Under the pieces are notes generated by a model. It made no database searches. It worked only from the letters and a program-made list of their open reading frames with translations, and had not been told where the DNA came from. Of a stretch of 64,000 bases of DNA, positions 1 to 9,254 are shown one piece after another. Where the stretch lies: positions 62,001 to 126,000 of the forward strand of contig JAGHZR010000002.1 of assembly GCA_017745295.1 (NCBI GenBank), written 5' to 3'. A program made the position numbers and the translations under genes. Each line of letters opens with the position of its first letter. Positions within the stretch are counted from its first letter, which is position 1. The DNA comes from Novosphingobium sp. GTDB lineage: Bacteria > Pseudomonadota > Alphaproteobacteria > Sphingomonadales > Sphingomonadaceae.

Positions 1-3000
1 ACGCCGACCGTCCCACTGCCGGACAAGGCCTACGATTTGCGCGCCACGGCGACGAATGTGGCGGGCAATAGCGGCGCATCCTCGAACGGCTACGAGGTGA
101 CGGTGGACACGGTGCCGCCCGCCGTGCCTTCGCTCGATAGCGTGAGCGGCAATGAGCCTGGCAATGTCGGCGTCATTATCGAGGGAGGCCTCTCCAACGA
201 TACCACGCCGTTCCTGAGTGGCACGGCCGGTGCGGACGAGGTCATCTCGATCTTCAACAACGGCGTGCTCGTCGACACTGTCACCGCAGGCCCGACCGGC
301 GCCTGGAGCACCACGCTCAACCTTGGCGAAGGGCCACAGAGCATCACGGTGAGCGCAGCCAATGCGGCGGGCAACAGCAGCCCGACCACGGCGCCGTTCA
401 CCTTCACCATCGACGCCACCAATCCGGACGCGCCCACGGTCAATCCGACCAACGGCACCGGAACGCTGACCGGCACCGCCGAACCGGATTCGACAGTATC
501 GATCTCGATCGGCGGAGCGGCGGCGGTCACGGCGCCTGTCGATCAGGACGGCAACTGGAGCTATCCGCTCTCGGGCAATCCGCCTGACGGCACGCCGATC
601 GTCGTCGTCGCCATCGATCCGGCGGGGAACAGCTCGCTGCCGACCAACGCCACCGTCGATCTCGCCCCGCCAGCACCGCCGCAGTTGCTGACGGCAACCG
701 ACGACCAGGGTGCCGTGCTCGGCCCGATCGGCTCGGGCGACACGACCGACGACAGCCTGCCGGTCCTGACCGGCACCAGCGAGGCGAATGCCACGATCGT
801 CATCTACGACAACGGCGGCGAGATCGGCAGAGTCCAGGCGAACGGCAGCGGGGCGTGGACGTTCACGCCTTCCGTGCCGCTTTCGGACACCTTCCACAGT
901 CTTACGTTCGCCGCCATCGATACGGCGGGGAACCTGGGCCTGCCCGGTCCGGCGTTCGAGTTCACCGTGCTCACCACCCCGCCTTCGGTGCCCAGCATCG
1001 CGACCGTCACCGATAACGACGGAACGCCGCTCGTCATCGCCAGAGGCGGCAGCACCAACGATGATACGCCCCTGCTGAGCGGCATTGCCGATCCGGGCGC
1101 GATCATCACGCTGTTCATCGATGGAATTGAGGTGGTTCCGGTCACACCCATCGTTGCCGATGCGACGACGGGTGCCTGGTCCTACTCGCCAACCCTCCTT
1201 GAAGGACCGCACAGCTTCACCGTGACCGCGACCAATGCCGCAGGCAATGAGAGCGCGCAATCTCCGGCCTACACGGTCATCGTCGATCTGACCGACCCGA
1301 ATCCGCCGGTCATCAACCTCAGCGACGGCAATACCGTTACCGGAACCGGCGAAGCCGGCGCGACCATCACCCTGCTCGTGACTGGGGATAGCACACCCCA
1401 TCAGACAGTGGTCAACAGCCGCGGCGAATGGAGCATCACGTTGCCCGGCCGGGCCGCCGACGGAGCGGGGCTGACCGCCATTGCCACCGACCCGGCGGGG
1501 AATGACTCGCTGCCCGGTTCCGGCTCGGTCGACTGGGACGGCGGTATTCCACAGCCGGACGTCCCGGTCCTGATCTCGATCACCGATGCCGTCGGCGCCA
1601 TCCAGGGCCCGATCGACAACAACGGCGTGACCAATGACAGATTCCCGGCGATCACCGGCACTTCCAGCGCCAATGCACTCATCACGATATACGACGGCGC
1701 GGCTGTTATCGGTACGACGATCAGCAGTCCCGGCGGTAGTTGGAGCTTCACGCCGAGCCTGCCTCTGGGCGAAACCGGACACAGCATCAGCGCTACCGCA
1801 ACGGTTGGAGGGGTCGAGAGCATCAGCGGCAACACGATCGTGTTCACGGTCGACGCCACGCCTCCCGGCCAACCGATCGTTGCACCCAGCAGCGGCGCGG
1901 CATTGAGCGGCACGGCTGAGGCCAATGCCACCGTCAGCATCGATTTTGGCGCGGCGTCTGGTCCGGTCACCGTTCAGGCAGACGGCACGGGCGCCTGGAG
2001 CTATACGCCGGTGCCGCCGCTGGCCAATGGAACCGTCGTCAACGTCGTGGCGATCGATGCGGCAGGCAACCAGTCCGTCGGCGCCTCGATCGCGGTCGAT
2101 GCGGCGCCTCCGGCCACGCCTTCGATCACCGGCGCGGTTGACAATGTCGGCCTGGTGCTGGGACCGATCGTCAACGGCGGCGGCACCGACGACACCACGC
2201 CGACGCTATCCGGTACGGCGGAAGTGGGATCGAAAATATCGATCTACGATGGCGCCACGCTGCTCGGAACGACGACGGCTACGGACGGCACATGGACCTT
2301 CACGCCCGGTGTACTGCCGGAAGGTCCGCACAGCTTCACGGTCACGGCCGCCGACGCGCTCGGCAATGTCAGCGGCAGTTCGGCTGCCTTCTCTCTGACG
2401 ATCGTGACCGGCACGCCTGCCGCGCCCGTCATCACCGGGGCCTTCGATGACGCGACGCCGGGCGTCGGCGCAATCACCAACGGCGGGGCGACCAACGACA
2501 GCCAGCCCACGCTCAGCGGCACCGGCTCGGTCGGAGATACCATTTCGATCTACAACGGCAGCACTTTCCTCGGTTCGACCGTCGTCGTGGCCGGCGGAAC
2601 CTGGAGCCTGACGCCGAATGCGGCCCTGCTCGACGGCACTTATACGCTGAGCGCAGTGGCCACCAATATCGCCGGTACGCAAGGCCCGGCGTCCTCGTCG
2701 TTCATCTTCACCATCGACACCACACCGCCGGGTACGCCGGTGCTTCTCGGCGTCACGGACGATGTGGGTCCGATCCTGGGCGTGCTCGCCAGCGGCGCGG
2801 CGACAGACGATACCCTGCCGACTCTTACGGGAACGGCCGAGGGCAATGCGCTCATCTCGGTCTACGACGGCCAGACCTTGCTGGGCACCACGCTGGCCAA
2901 CGCTTCCGGCGCCTGGACCTTCACGCCGCCAGTGCCGCTGGGCGTCGGGGGGCATGCCCTGACCGTGACCGCAACCGATGCCCTGGGCAATCAGAGCGGT

Positions 3001-5607
3001 GCAACAGCGGCCTTCAACCTGACCATCGACCTCACCCCGCCGGGCGCTCCGGTGATTGTCGGGGCGCTGGACGATGTCGGCGGATCGCAAGGACCGATCG
3101 TTACCGGCGGTCTCAGCGATGACGCCCTGCCGCAGCTTTCCGGCACGGCAGAGGCAAACTCCACCGTCTTCATTTACAACAACGGCGCTTTGCTGGGCTC
3201 GGCGCTCGTCACCGGATCGGGGACGTGGACCTTCACGCCGCCTTCGCCGCTGGCCGACGGCGCGCACAGCTTCACCGCGACTGCGCGCGATCCGGCAGGC
3301 AACCTGAGCGGGACGTCAGCGGCCTTCGTCGTCAATATCGATACGACGCCCCCGGTCGCTCCGGTCATCACCGGGATAACCGACGATCTCCTGCCGCAGG
3401 TCGGCACGGTGGCGAGCGGCGGCGTGACCAACGATACCCAGCCGACGCTTTCCGGCACGGCGGAAGCCAATGCTTCGGTCTCGATCTATGACAATGGCAA
3501 CCTGATCGGCACCGTCAACGCCGGACCGACAGGAAGCTGGACCTTCACGCCGGGCACTCTTCTGCCGGAGGGGAACCACAGCTTCACCGCCCGCGCCACG
3601 GATGCCACCGGAAACCAGGGTGCGGCATCCACGGCCTATTCCGTGCGTATCGACACGACACCGCCGGAGGCGCCGGCCATTTCCAGCGCGACGGACGATG
3701 TCGGTCGCATACAGGGACTGGTGCTGAGCGGCGGCGTGACCGACGACACCCTGCCGCTGCTGCGCGGCACGGCGGAAGCGGGCTCGACGGTGACGATCCT
3801 CTCGGGCGGAGTGGCGATCGGTACGACCCAGGCCAATGCCAGCGGGAACTGGACCTTTACCCCGCCCACGGCGCTGACGGAGGGCACTTACACCTTCACC
3901 GCAGTGGCGACCGATGCGGCGGGTAACACCGGCAGTCCCTCTGCGTCCTTCACGATAACGGTGGACCTGACCGCGCCGCCGCCCCCGGTGATTACCGGCA
4001 TTACCGACGATGCCGCACCGAACCTGGGTCCTGTCGCCAATGGCGGCACCTCCAACGACACCACGCCAACGCTGTCGGGCACGGCTGCGGCAAACACGGT
4101 GGTCCTGATCTTCGATGGCTCGCTGTTGCTGGGAAGCACGACCTCGAACGCTTCGGGCATCTGGACCTTCACACCGGGGACCGCCATAGGCAACGGCGCG
4201 CATAGCTTCACGGCGGTCACGACCGATACGGCAGGCAATGTCAGCGCGGCGTCCAACAGCTACGGCATGACCGTGGACACCGTGGCGCCGACCCAGACGG
4301 TCACGTTCACTTCACTGACCACGGATACTGGCACCCAAGGTGACTGGAGCACGCAGGACACTTCGCCGACGATCGGTGGAACGCTCAGCGCGGCGCTTGG
4401 CGTGGGTGAGCGGGTGCAAGTCCAGATCGACGGCGGGAACTGGGTCAACGTTACCGCCTCGGGCACGACATGGTTCTACGGTGCGGGCACGCTGACGGTC
4501 GGATCGCACACCGTGTTTGCCCGTGTGATCGATGCCGCTGGCAATATCGGTCCCAGTAGTTCGCAGGCCGTGGCGATTACCGCGATACCCCAGCAGGCAC
4601 CGGTGGTGCAGTCCTCGGGCACGTCGCTCCTGGGCCTCGTGGGGGTCGAGGCGCTCAGTCTCATCGATCTCAAAACCCAGTCGCTGACGGCCTACGATCC
4701 GAACAACAACCTCCGGAGCGTACAGGTGCGCTATGCGCCGCTGCTGGCTCTCAGCCTCGGTGCCTATACCCTGACCGCGTCCTCCGTGCTGGCGGCCGAA
4801 CTCGGTCTCCAGATCAGCATCACCAACACGGCGGGCCTGCTCGGTGTCGTCGCGCCGACCTCGACCCTGACGATCACCGCGATCGGCGGCGGCACGATCG
4901 ACAATCTGGCGATCAACGAACTGCTCAACACGGTGCATTTCCAGCAGAACGTCTCGCTTCTGGGTGTGGATCTGCTGAACTCCGTATCGATCACCGCTAC
5001 CGACAGCACCAACCTTTCGTCCACGGCGTCGACGGGAACCCTGCTCGACCTCAGCCTGCTGAATGCGAGTGGATCACCGAACGTCATCGAAGGGGACGGC
5101 CTGTCGAACGTGCTCAACGGCACCGCCGGGAACGACCGCCTCTACGGTCACGCTGGAAACGACGTGCTGAATGGCGGCGACGGCAATGACTTCCTGCGCG
5201 GCGGCGCCGGGGCGGATACCCTGAACGGCGGGGCCGGAAACGATACCCTGGTCTACGATGCCGCCGATATCCTGATCGATGGTGGAACCGGAACGGATAC
5301 ACTTCTGATCGACAGCGGCACCGGCCTGGTGCTGGACTTGGGCACAGCCACGAACATCCGGAACATCGAGGTTATCGATCTCGGCACAGGTGACAGTGGA
5401 AGGCAAATAAATCTCACGGAAGCAGGCGTTATCCGTGCGACGGAAAGTGCCCATCAATTGACTATCAACGGTGATGGAAAAGACACCGTGAACATGACCG
5501 GCGCAGTATTTCAGGGTCAGGCGCTCATAAACGGTGAGGCTTATAACCATTATTCGTTAGGTTCTACGGATATATATGTAGACCATCCGGTTATGGTGGT
5601 TGTATAA
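1..5607 (+). CDS. Giant Ig-like repeat / RTX adhesin, 3' part (5' end outside window)
   Basis: The reading frame is open from base 1, so the N-terminus lies to the left; a TTG at 37 is an internal Leu, not a start. About 1,868 codons are visible. From about 110 to 4600 there are roughly 14-15 tandem Ig-like modules, about 100 residues each with a few shorter ones, sharing DDTxPTLSGTAE, GxWTFTP and AxDAAGN motifs followed by a TIDTTPP linker. A unique segment follows, then nonapeptide RTX repeats (GGxGNDxLxG style) at 5119-5257 and a hydrophobic C-terminus. This is the layout of BapA/LapA-type biofilm adhesins exported by type I secretion, with the secretion signal at the C-terminus. The exporter genes lie immediately downstream on the same strand. 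The last ~220 bp are visibly AT-richer than the repeats. Acceptor and cleavage control cannot be judged from here. Confidence 0.9.
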   Translation, partial: TPTVPLPDKAYDLRATATNVAGNSGASSNGYEVTVDTVPPAVPSLDSVSGNEPGNVGVIIEGGLSNDTTPFLSGTAGADEVISIFNNGVLVDTVTAGPTGAWSTTLNLGEGPQSITVSAANAAGNSSPTTAPFTFTIDATNPDAPTVNPTNGTGTLTGTAEPDSTVSISIGGAAAVTAPVDQDGNWSYPLSGNPPDGTPIVVVAIDPAGNSSLPTNATVDLAPPAPPQLLTATDDQGAVLGPIGSGDTTDDSLPVLTGTSEANATIVIYDNGGEIGRVQANGSGAWTFTPSVPLSDTFHSLTFAAIDTAGNLGLPGPAFEFTVLTTPPSVPSIATVTDNDGTPLVIARGGSTNDDTPLLSGIADPGAIITLFIDGIEVVPVTPIVADATTGAWSYSPTLLEGPHSFTVTATNAAGNESAQSPAYTVIVDLTDPNPPVINLSDGNTVTGTGEAGATITLLVTGDSTPHQTVVNSRGEWSITLPGRAADGAGLTAIATDPAGNDSLPGSGSVDWDGGIPQPDVPVLISITDAVGAIQGPIDNNGVTNDRFPAITGTSSANALITIYDGAAVIGTTISSPGGSWSFTPSLPLGETGHSISATATVGGVESISGNTIVFTVDATPPGQPIVAPSSGAALSGTAEANATVSIDFGAASGPVTVQADGTGAWSYTPVPPLANGTVVNVVAIDAAGNQSVGASIAVDAAPPATPSITGAVDNVGLVLGPIVNGGGTDDTTPTLSGTAEVGSKISIYDGATLLGTTTATDGTWTFTPGVLPEGPHSFTVTAADALGNVSGSSAAFSLTIVTGTPAAPVITGAFDDATPGVGAITNGGATNDSQPTLSGTGSVGDTISIYNGSTFLGSTVVVAGGTWSLTPNAALLDGTYTLSAVATNIAGTQGPASSSFIFTIDTTPPGTPVLLGVTDDVGPILGVLASGAATDDTLPTLTGTAEGNALISVYDGQTLLGTTLANASGAWTFTPPVPLGVGGHALTVTATDALGNQSGATAAFNLTIDLTPPGAPVIVGALDDVGGSQGPIVTGGLSDDALPQLSGTAEANSTVFIYNNGALLGSALVTGSGTWTFTPPSPLADGAHSFTATARDPAGNLSGTSAAFVVNIDTTPPVAPVITGITDDLLPQVGTVASGGVTNDTQPTLSGTAEANASVSIYDNGNLIGTVNAGPTGSWTFTPGTLLPEGNHSFTARATDATGNQGAASTAYSVRIDTTPPEAPAISSATDDVGRIQGLVLSGGVTDDTLPLLRGTAEAGSTVTILSGGVAIGTTQANASGNWTFTPPTALTEGTYTFTAVATDAAGNTGSPSASFTITVDLTAPPPPVITGITDDAAPNLGPVANGGTSNDTTPTLSGTAAANTVVLIFDGSLLLGSTTSNASGIWTFTPGTAIGNGAHSFTAVTTDTAGNVSAASNSYGMTVDTVAPTQTVTFTSLTTDTGTQGDWSTQDTSPTIGGTLSAALGVGERVQVQIDGGNWVNVTASGTTWFYGAGTLTVGSHTVFARVIDAAGNIGPSSSQAVAITAIPQQAPVVQSSGTSLLGLVGVEALSLIDLKTQSLTAYDPNNNLRSVQVRYAPLLALSLGAYTLTASSVLAAELGLQISITNTAGLLGVVAPTSTLTITAIGGGTIDNLAINELLNTVHFQQNVSLLGVDLLNSVSITATDSTNLSSTASTGTLLDLSLLNASGSPNVIEGDGLSNVLNGTAGNDRLYGHAGNDVLNGGDGNDFLRGGAGADTLNGGAGNDTLVYDAADILIDGGTGTDTLLIDSGTGLVLDLGTATNIRNIEVIDLGTGDSGRQINLTEAGVIRATESAHQLTINGDGKDTVNMTGAVFQGQALINGEAYNHYSLGSTDIYVDHPVMVVV

Positions 5608-5647
5608 GACTAACTCCTTTGAGTGATACAATCATAAAAGGGGTTGC

Positions 5648-7117
5648 ATGGCATTTGCTGAGTGGAGGTTCGCCGGGGCGGTGGGTATCGCCGCCCTGGG
5701 TATCATGGGAAGCCGAGGTCACGCAGAGGATCGGAAGGAGAGGCAGGCAATAATCGCTACCGGAGAATTACCTCCGATCCGGCAGCAATTGACAGAAGCC
5801 CCCTCGGCTCCGTCGAGAGAAACAACGTCGCCCGCAGGCGGGACCGCGCAGAACGGCGAGCCGCAGGCGGGCGAACCGCTGGTTCCTCCACAACTGGATC
5901 TTTCCGACGCCGTCGTGCTCACGCTGATGCGCCACCCGGAAGTCGCGCGAGCCAATGCGGCGCTGGCGCGGGGGCGGGCCGATCTGGGCGCGGCCAAGTC
6001 GGTCTGGACGCCGCAAGTGGGCTATCAGGCCAATATCGGGCCGAACATGCTGTCCGGTCGCAACACCTCGGGCCTCAACGAGAACATGGCCGGTCCCAGC
6101 GTCTATCTCCAGCAGCAGGTCTGGGATTTCGGTCGCTCGAAGGGAGAGATCCGCGCGGCTCGCTCGACAATGCGGCAGCGGCGCTACGAACTGGAATCCG
6201 TGGCCGATCAACTGGCGGAGCAGGGCGCCGTCGCCTTCCTCCAGGTCAAGCGCTACGAACTGGTGTCGGTCGAGGCGAAGAAGCAGGTCGAGGAACTGGA
6301 GCGCCTGCGCCACCTGATCGGCCTCCGCGTCAATGCCGGGGTTTCCGACAAGTCCGACCTCATGCTGGCCGACGTCCGCGTGGAAAGCGCAAGGGGTGAG
6401 GCGATCCAGGCGGAAACCGCGCTGGCGGTGGCGCAGTCCACCTTGCTCAACCTGATCGGCGATCTGCCGCTGGCCTACACCGATCCCAGCGCCCAGATAT
6501 CGCGTTTCGAAACCGGCGACGACGAACCCGATTACGAGAAACTGCCTGCGGTCGTCGCTTCCGAAGAAGCCGAGCATGCCGCTGCGGCGAAGATCGGTCA
6601 GGCCAAGGGGGAACGCTATCCCCGCCTTGGCCTCCAGCTGGGCTACACGCGCAACAACTATACCTACAACACCCGCGACAATTCGTTCTCCGGCATGGTG
6701 ACGGTGACTGGCAATCTCTACCGCCGCAGCGACCATTACGTGATCGAGGCGGCCGAGGAAGATCGCCGTGCGGCCGAAGCGGTCAAGGACAGCACCGTGC
6801 TGGAAGCGCGCGGCAAGGCGCTCACCGCGCGTCAGGAGATCCGCGCCGGACGCGCGCGGATCTCGGCTTATACCCTTCAGGAACGGCAGGCCGTGACCGC
6901 CAGCCGCATCTTCTTCGAGGAATACAAGCTCGGCAAGCGAACGCTGACCGAACTGCTCAACACCCAGCTCGAAATCTACCGCGCGGCAAGCGCTCGCATT
7001 GTCGCGGAATACGACATCATGGAAGCGCGCGTCCGCTTCGAGAACGTGAGCGGAACCTTGCGACCCTCGCTCGGTCTGCCTGCCCGCCTGCGTGAGGAGG
7101 AAGACTTCGATGGCTGA
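5648..7117 (+). CDS. TolC-family outer membrane channel of type I secretion
   Basis: A 489-residue protein with a hydrophobic N-terminal signal and two OEP repeats. Its typical features are the LDLSDAVVLTLMRHPEVARA opening, a QQQVWDFGRSKGEI segment and an ELLNTQLEIYRA segment near the C-terminus, as in TolC/LapE proteins. It would form the trimeric channel that lets the upstream adhesin cross the outer membrane. The ATG at 5648 follows an AAAAGGGG ribosome site 40 bp after the adhesin stop. Its 3' end overlaps the exporter gene by 8 bp, so the three secretion genes are almost certainly co-transcribed. A Pro/Gly-rich stretch at residues ~45-80 is a variable linker. The family assignment is firm; the cargo is inferred from position. 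Confidence 0.92.
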   Translation: MAFAEWRFAGAVGIAALGIMGSRGHAEDRKERQAIIATGELPPIRQQLTEAPSAPSRETTSPAGGTAQNGEPQAGEPLVPPQLDLSDAVVLTLMRHPEVARANAALARGRADLGAAKSVWTPQVGYQANIGPNMLSGRNTSGLNENMAGPSVYLQQQVWDFGRSKGEIRAARSTMRQRRYELESVADQLAEQGAVAFLQVKRYELVSVEAKKQVEELERLRHLIGLRVNAGVSDKSDLMLADVRVESARGEAIQAETALAVAQSTLLNLIGDLPLAYTDPSAQISRFETGDDEPDYEKLPAVVASEEAEHAAAAKIGQAKGERYPRLGLQLGYTRNNYTYNTRDNSFSGMVTVTGNLYRRSDHYVIEAAEEDRRAAEAVKDSTVLEARGKALTARQEIRAGRARISAYTLQERQAVTASRIFFEEYKLGKRTLTELLNTQLEIYRAASARIVAEYDIMEARVRFENVSGTLRPSLGLPARLREEEDFDG

Positions 7118-9254
7118 TATTGGCGAAGCGCTCCACGCTCCCTGGACGGCGGCGGTGGCCGCGCTCGGCACCCTCAAGGGGGTGCCGGTGGGCGCACAGG
7201 AGCTGACGAACCGGCTTTACTGGTCGGAAGGGCAGGATGCCGAAAAGACGCTGATCCACGCGGCGCGGCTGTCTGGGCTGGATTTCCAGATCGTGACCAT
7301 GAAAATCGACGAGGTGCCGCAGATTCTGCTGCCTGCCATCGTCGAGTTGAACGACGGCGGCGCGGCGATCCTCCACGCCCGCGATGCGCGCAGTGTGCGC
7401 GTGTCGATGCCCGGCATGCGGCAGGATGCGCCGGTCGAAATCCCGATCGACGTGTTTCGCGGCCAGACGACGGGCCGGGTCGGCTTCGTCGAGCCGCTGT
7501 CCACGCGATCGCGCGATGCCCGGCTCGACGAGTTCCTGCGCGCACCGTCGCGGTCCTGGCTATGGGACATCATCATGGCCGACCGGCGCGGCTATGGCGA
7601 AGTCATGCTCGGTTCGGTCTTCGGCAACCTGCTGACGTTCGCGACTTCGCTCTTCGCCATGCAGGTCTGGGACCGGGTGATTCCCGCGCAGTCGATCCCC
7701 ACGCTCTGGGTCCTGGCGCTCGGCACCGGGATGGCGCTGACGCTCGAACTCCTGCTGCGGACCGCGCGCGTGCAACTGGTCGATCGCATCGGTCGCCGCG
7801 CGGACATGGCGATCTCCTCGCGCATCTTCGCCCGTGCGCTGGATATCCGCAACGATGCCCGTCCGCGCTCGACCGGCGCGCTGATCGCCCAGCTTCGCGA
7901 TGTCGAGCAGATTCGCGAGATGCTGACCTCCACGACCGTCTCGGCGCTGATCGACCTGCCGTTCATCGGCCTGTTCCTGGTGCTCTTCGCATTCCTTGCC
8001 GGGCAGCTGACGTTCGTGCTGATCGGCGCGGCGGCGCTGATCGTGCTGCCGGGCCTGCTGCTCCAGCGCCCGCTTGCCCGTCTGGCGACCGAGGGCATGC
8101 GCGAGGGTGCCTTGCGCAACGCGATCCTCGTCGAATCCATCGAGCGTATCGACGAGATCAAGTCGGCCCAAGCCGAGGCCCGCTTCCAGTCGCTCTGGGA
8201 ACGCCTGACCCTCGCCGGAACCCGCGTCGGCGCCGAGCAGCGCTTTCTCGCGGCGCTGTTCGTCAACTGGACCCAGACGCTCCAGCAGCTCGCCTATACG
8301 GCGGTGGTGGTGGCAGGCGCCTTCAAGGTCATGGAAGGCGACATGACGATGGGCGCGCTGATCGCCTGTTCGATCCTGACCAGCCGCGCGCTCGTGCTCT
8401 TCGTGCCGTTCGGCCAGATCTTCACGCGCTGGCAGAACGCCAAAGTCGCGATGACCGGGCTGGAAGACCTCTTCGCCAAGCCGGTGGACCACGATCCCGA
8501 GCGGGGGCTGCTGCGCCGCGCAGCGCTTAACGGCTACTACGAGATCAAGGACCTGACTTACGCCTACGATCCGGAAGGCCCGCTGGCGCTGAAAGTCGAT
8601 CGCCTGTCGATCCATGCGGGCGAGCGGGTGGCGCTGCTTGGGCGGATCGGGGCGGGCAAGTCCACGCTGCTGCGCCTGCTGTCCGGCCTCGCCTGGCCCA
8701 CGACCGGCGAAGTGCTGCTGGACGGCACCAACCTGACGCTCATCAACCCCGTCGATCTGCGGCGGGACACCGCCTATCTGGGGCAGGGGGCGCAACTGTT
8801 CCTCGGCACGATCCGCGAGAACCTGATGATCGGCGCGCCCGGCGTGAGCGACGAGCAGATTATCCATGCCCTGGCGGTGACGGGCGGGCTGCCTCTCGTG
8901 CAGAACCAGCCGCAGGGCCTCGACCTGCTGTTGCAGGAAGGCGGGGTAGGGCTTTCGGGCGGACAGCGGCAGACGCTGCTGCTGACCCGCGCCTTGCTGC
9001 GCAACAGCAATATCCTTCTGCTCGATGAACCGTCCGCGCCGCTAGACGATATCAGCGAGCGGGCGCTGGTCGCCAACCTCGGGCAATGGCTGCGCGGGCG
9101 GACGCTGGTGGTCACGACCAACAGGCCGGGACTGTTGGATCTGGTAGATCGCGTGGTCGTGATCGATTCCGGCCGTATCGCGCTCGATGGGCCTAAGGAG
9201 AAGGTCCTCGCGGCTCTTGCGGGGCCGGCCGGTATCCGGGAGAAACGCGCATGA
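7110..9254 (+). CDS. Type I secretion ABC exporter (LapB/LssB type), H-loop His replaced by Asn
   Basis: This 714-residue fusion has an N-terminal C39-like domain lacking the catalytic Cys (residues ~1-135), an exporter membrane domain (~150-440) and an ATPase domain. Walker A is GRIGAGKS (K517), the signature is LSGGQRQ (615-621) and Walker B is LLLDE (D639, E640). The switch histidine normally found as THR is Asn671 (VVTTNRPGLLDL). The degenerate C39 domain is known in RTX exporters to bind cargo rather than cut it. I chose ATG 7110, preceded by GAGGAGG at 7094-7100, over an upstream in-frame GTG at 7092 that lies within that ribosome site. The next gene overlaps by ATGA. It presumably powers export of the upstream adhesin. 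Confidence 0.93.
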   Translation: MADIGEALHAPWTAAVAALGTLKGVPVGAQELTNRLYWSEGQDAEKTLIHAARLSGLDFQIVTMKIDEVPQILLPAIVELNDGGAAILHARDARSVRVSMPGMRQDAPVEIPIDVFRGQTTGRVGFVEPLSTRSRDARLDEFLRAPSRSWLWDIIMADRRGYGEVMLGSVFGNLLTFATSLFAMQVWDRVIPAQSIPTLWVLALGTGMALTLELLLRTARVQLVDRIGRRADMAISSRIFARALDIRNDARPRSTGALIAQLRDVEQIREMLTSTTVSALIDLPFIGLFLVLFAFLAGQLTFVLIGAAALIVLPGLLLQRPLARLATEGMREGALRNAILVESIERIDEIKSAQAEARFQSLWERLTLAGTRVGAEQRFLAALFVNWTQTLQQLAYTAVVVAGAFKVMEGDMTMGALIACSILTSRALVLFVPFGQIFTRWQNAKVAMTGLEDLFAKPVDHDPERGLLRRAALNGYYEIKDLTYAYDPEGPLALKVDRLSIHAGERVALLGRIGAGKSTLLRLLSGLAWPTTGEVLLDGTNLTLINPVDLRRDTAYLGQGAQLFLGTIRENLMIGAPGVSDEQIIHALAVTGGLPLVQNQPQGLDLLLQEGGVGLSGGQRQTLLLTRALLRNSNILLLDEPSAPLDDISERALVANLGQWLRGRTLVVTTNRPGLLDLVDRVVVIDSGRIALDGPKEKVLAALAGPAGIREKRA

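Noticed and set aside
37..39. TTG as start of the adhesin
   Set aside because: The frame continues to base 1 with module-like sequence (AYDLRATATN), so it is internal.
2206..3267. Long minus-strand frame (about 350 codons) opposite the adhesin repeats
   Set aside because: It exists only because the GC-rich repeated codons on the plus strand avoid stops in the antisense frame. The product is Arg/Gly-rich without motifs, and there is no ribosome site.
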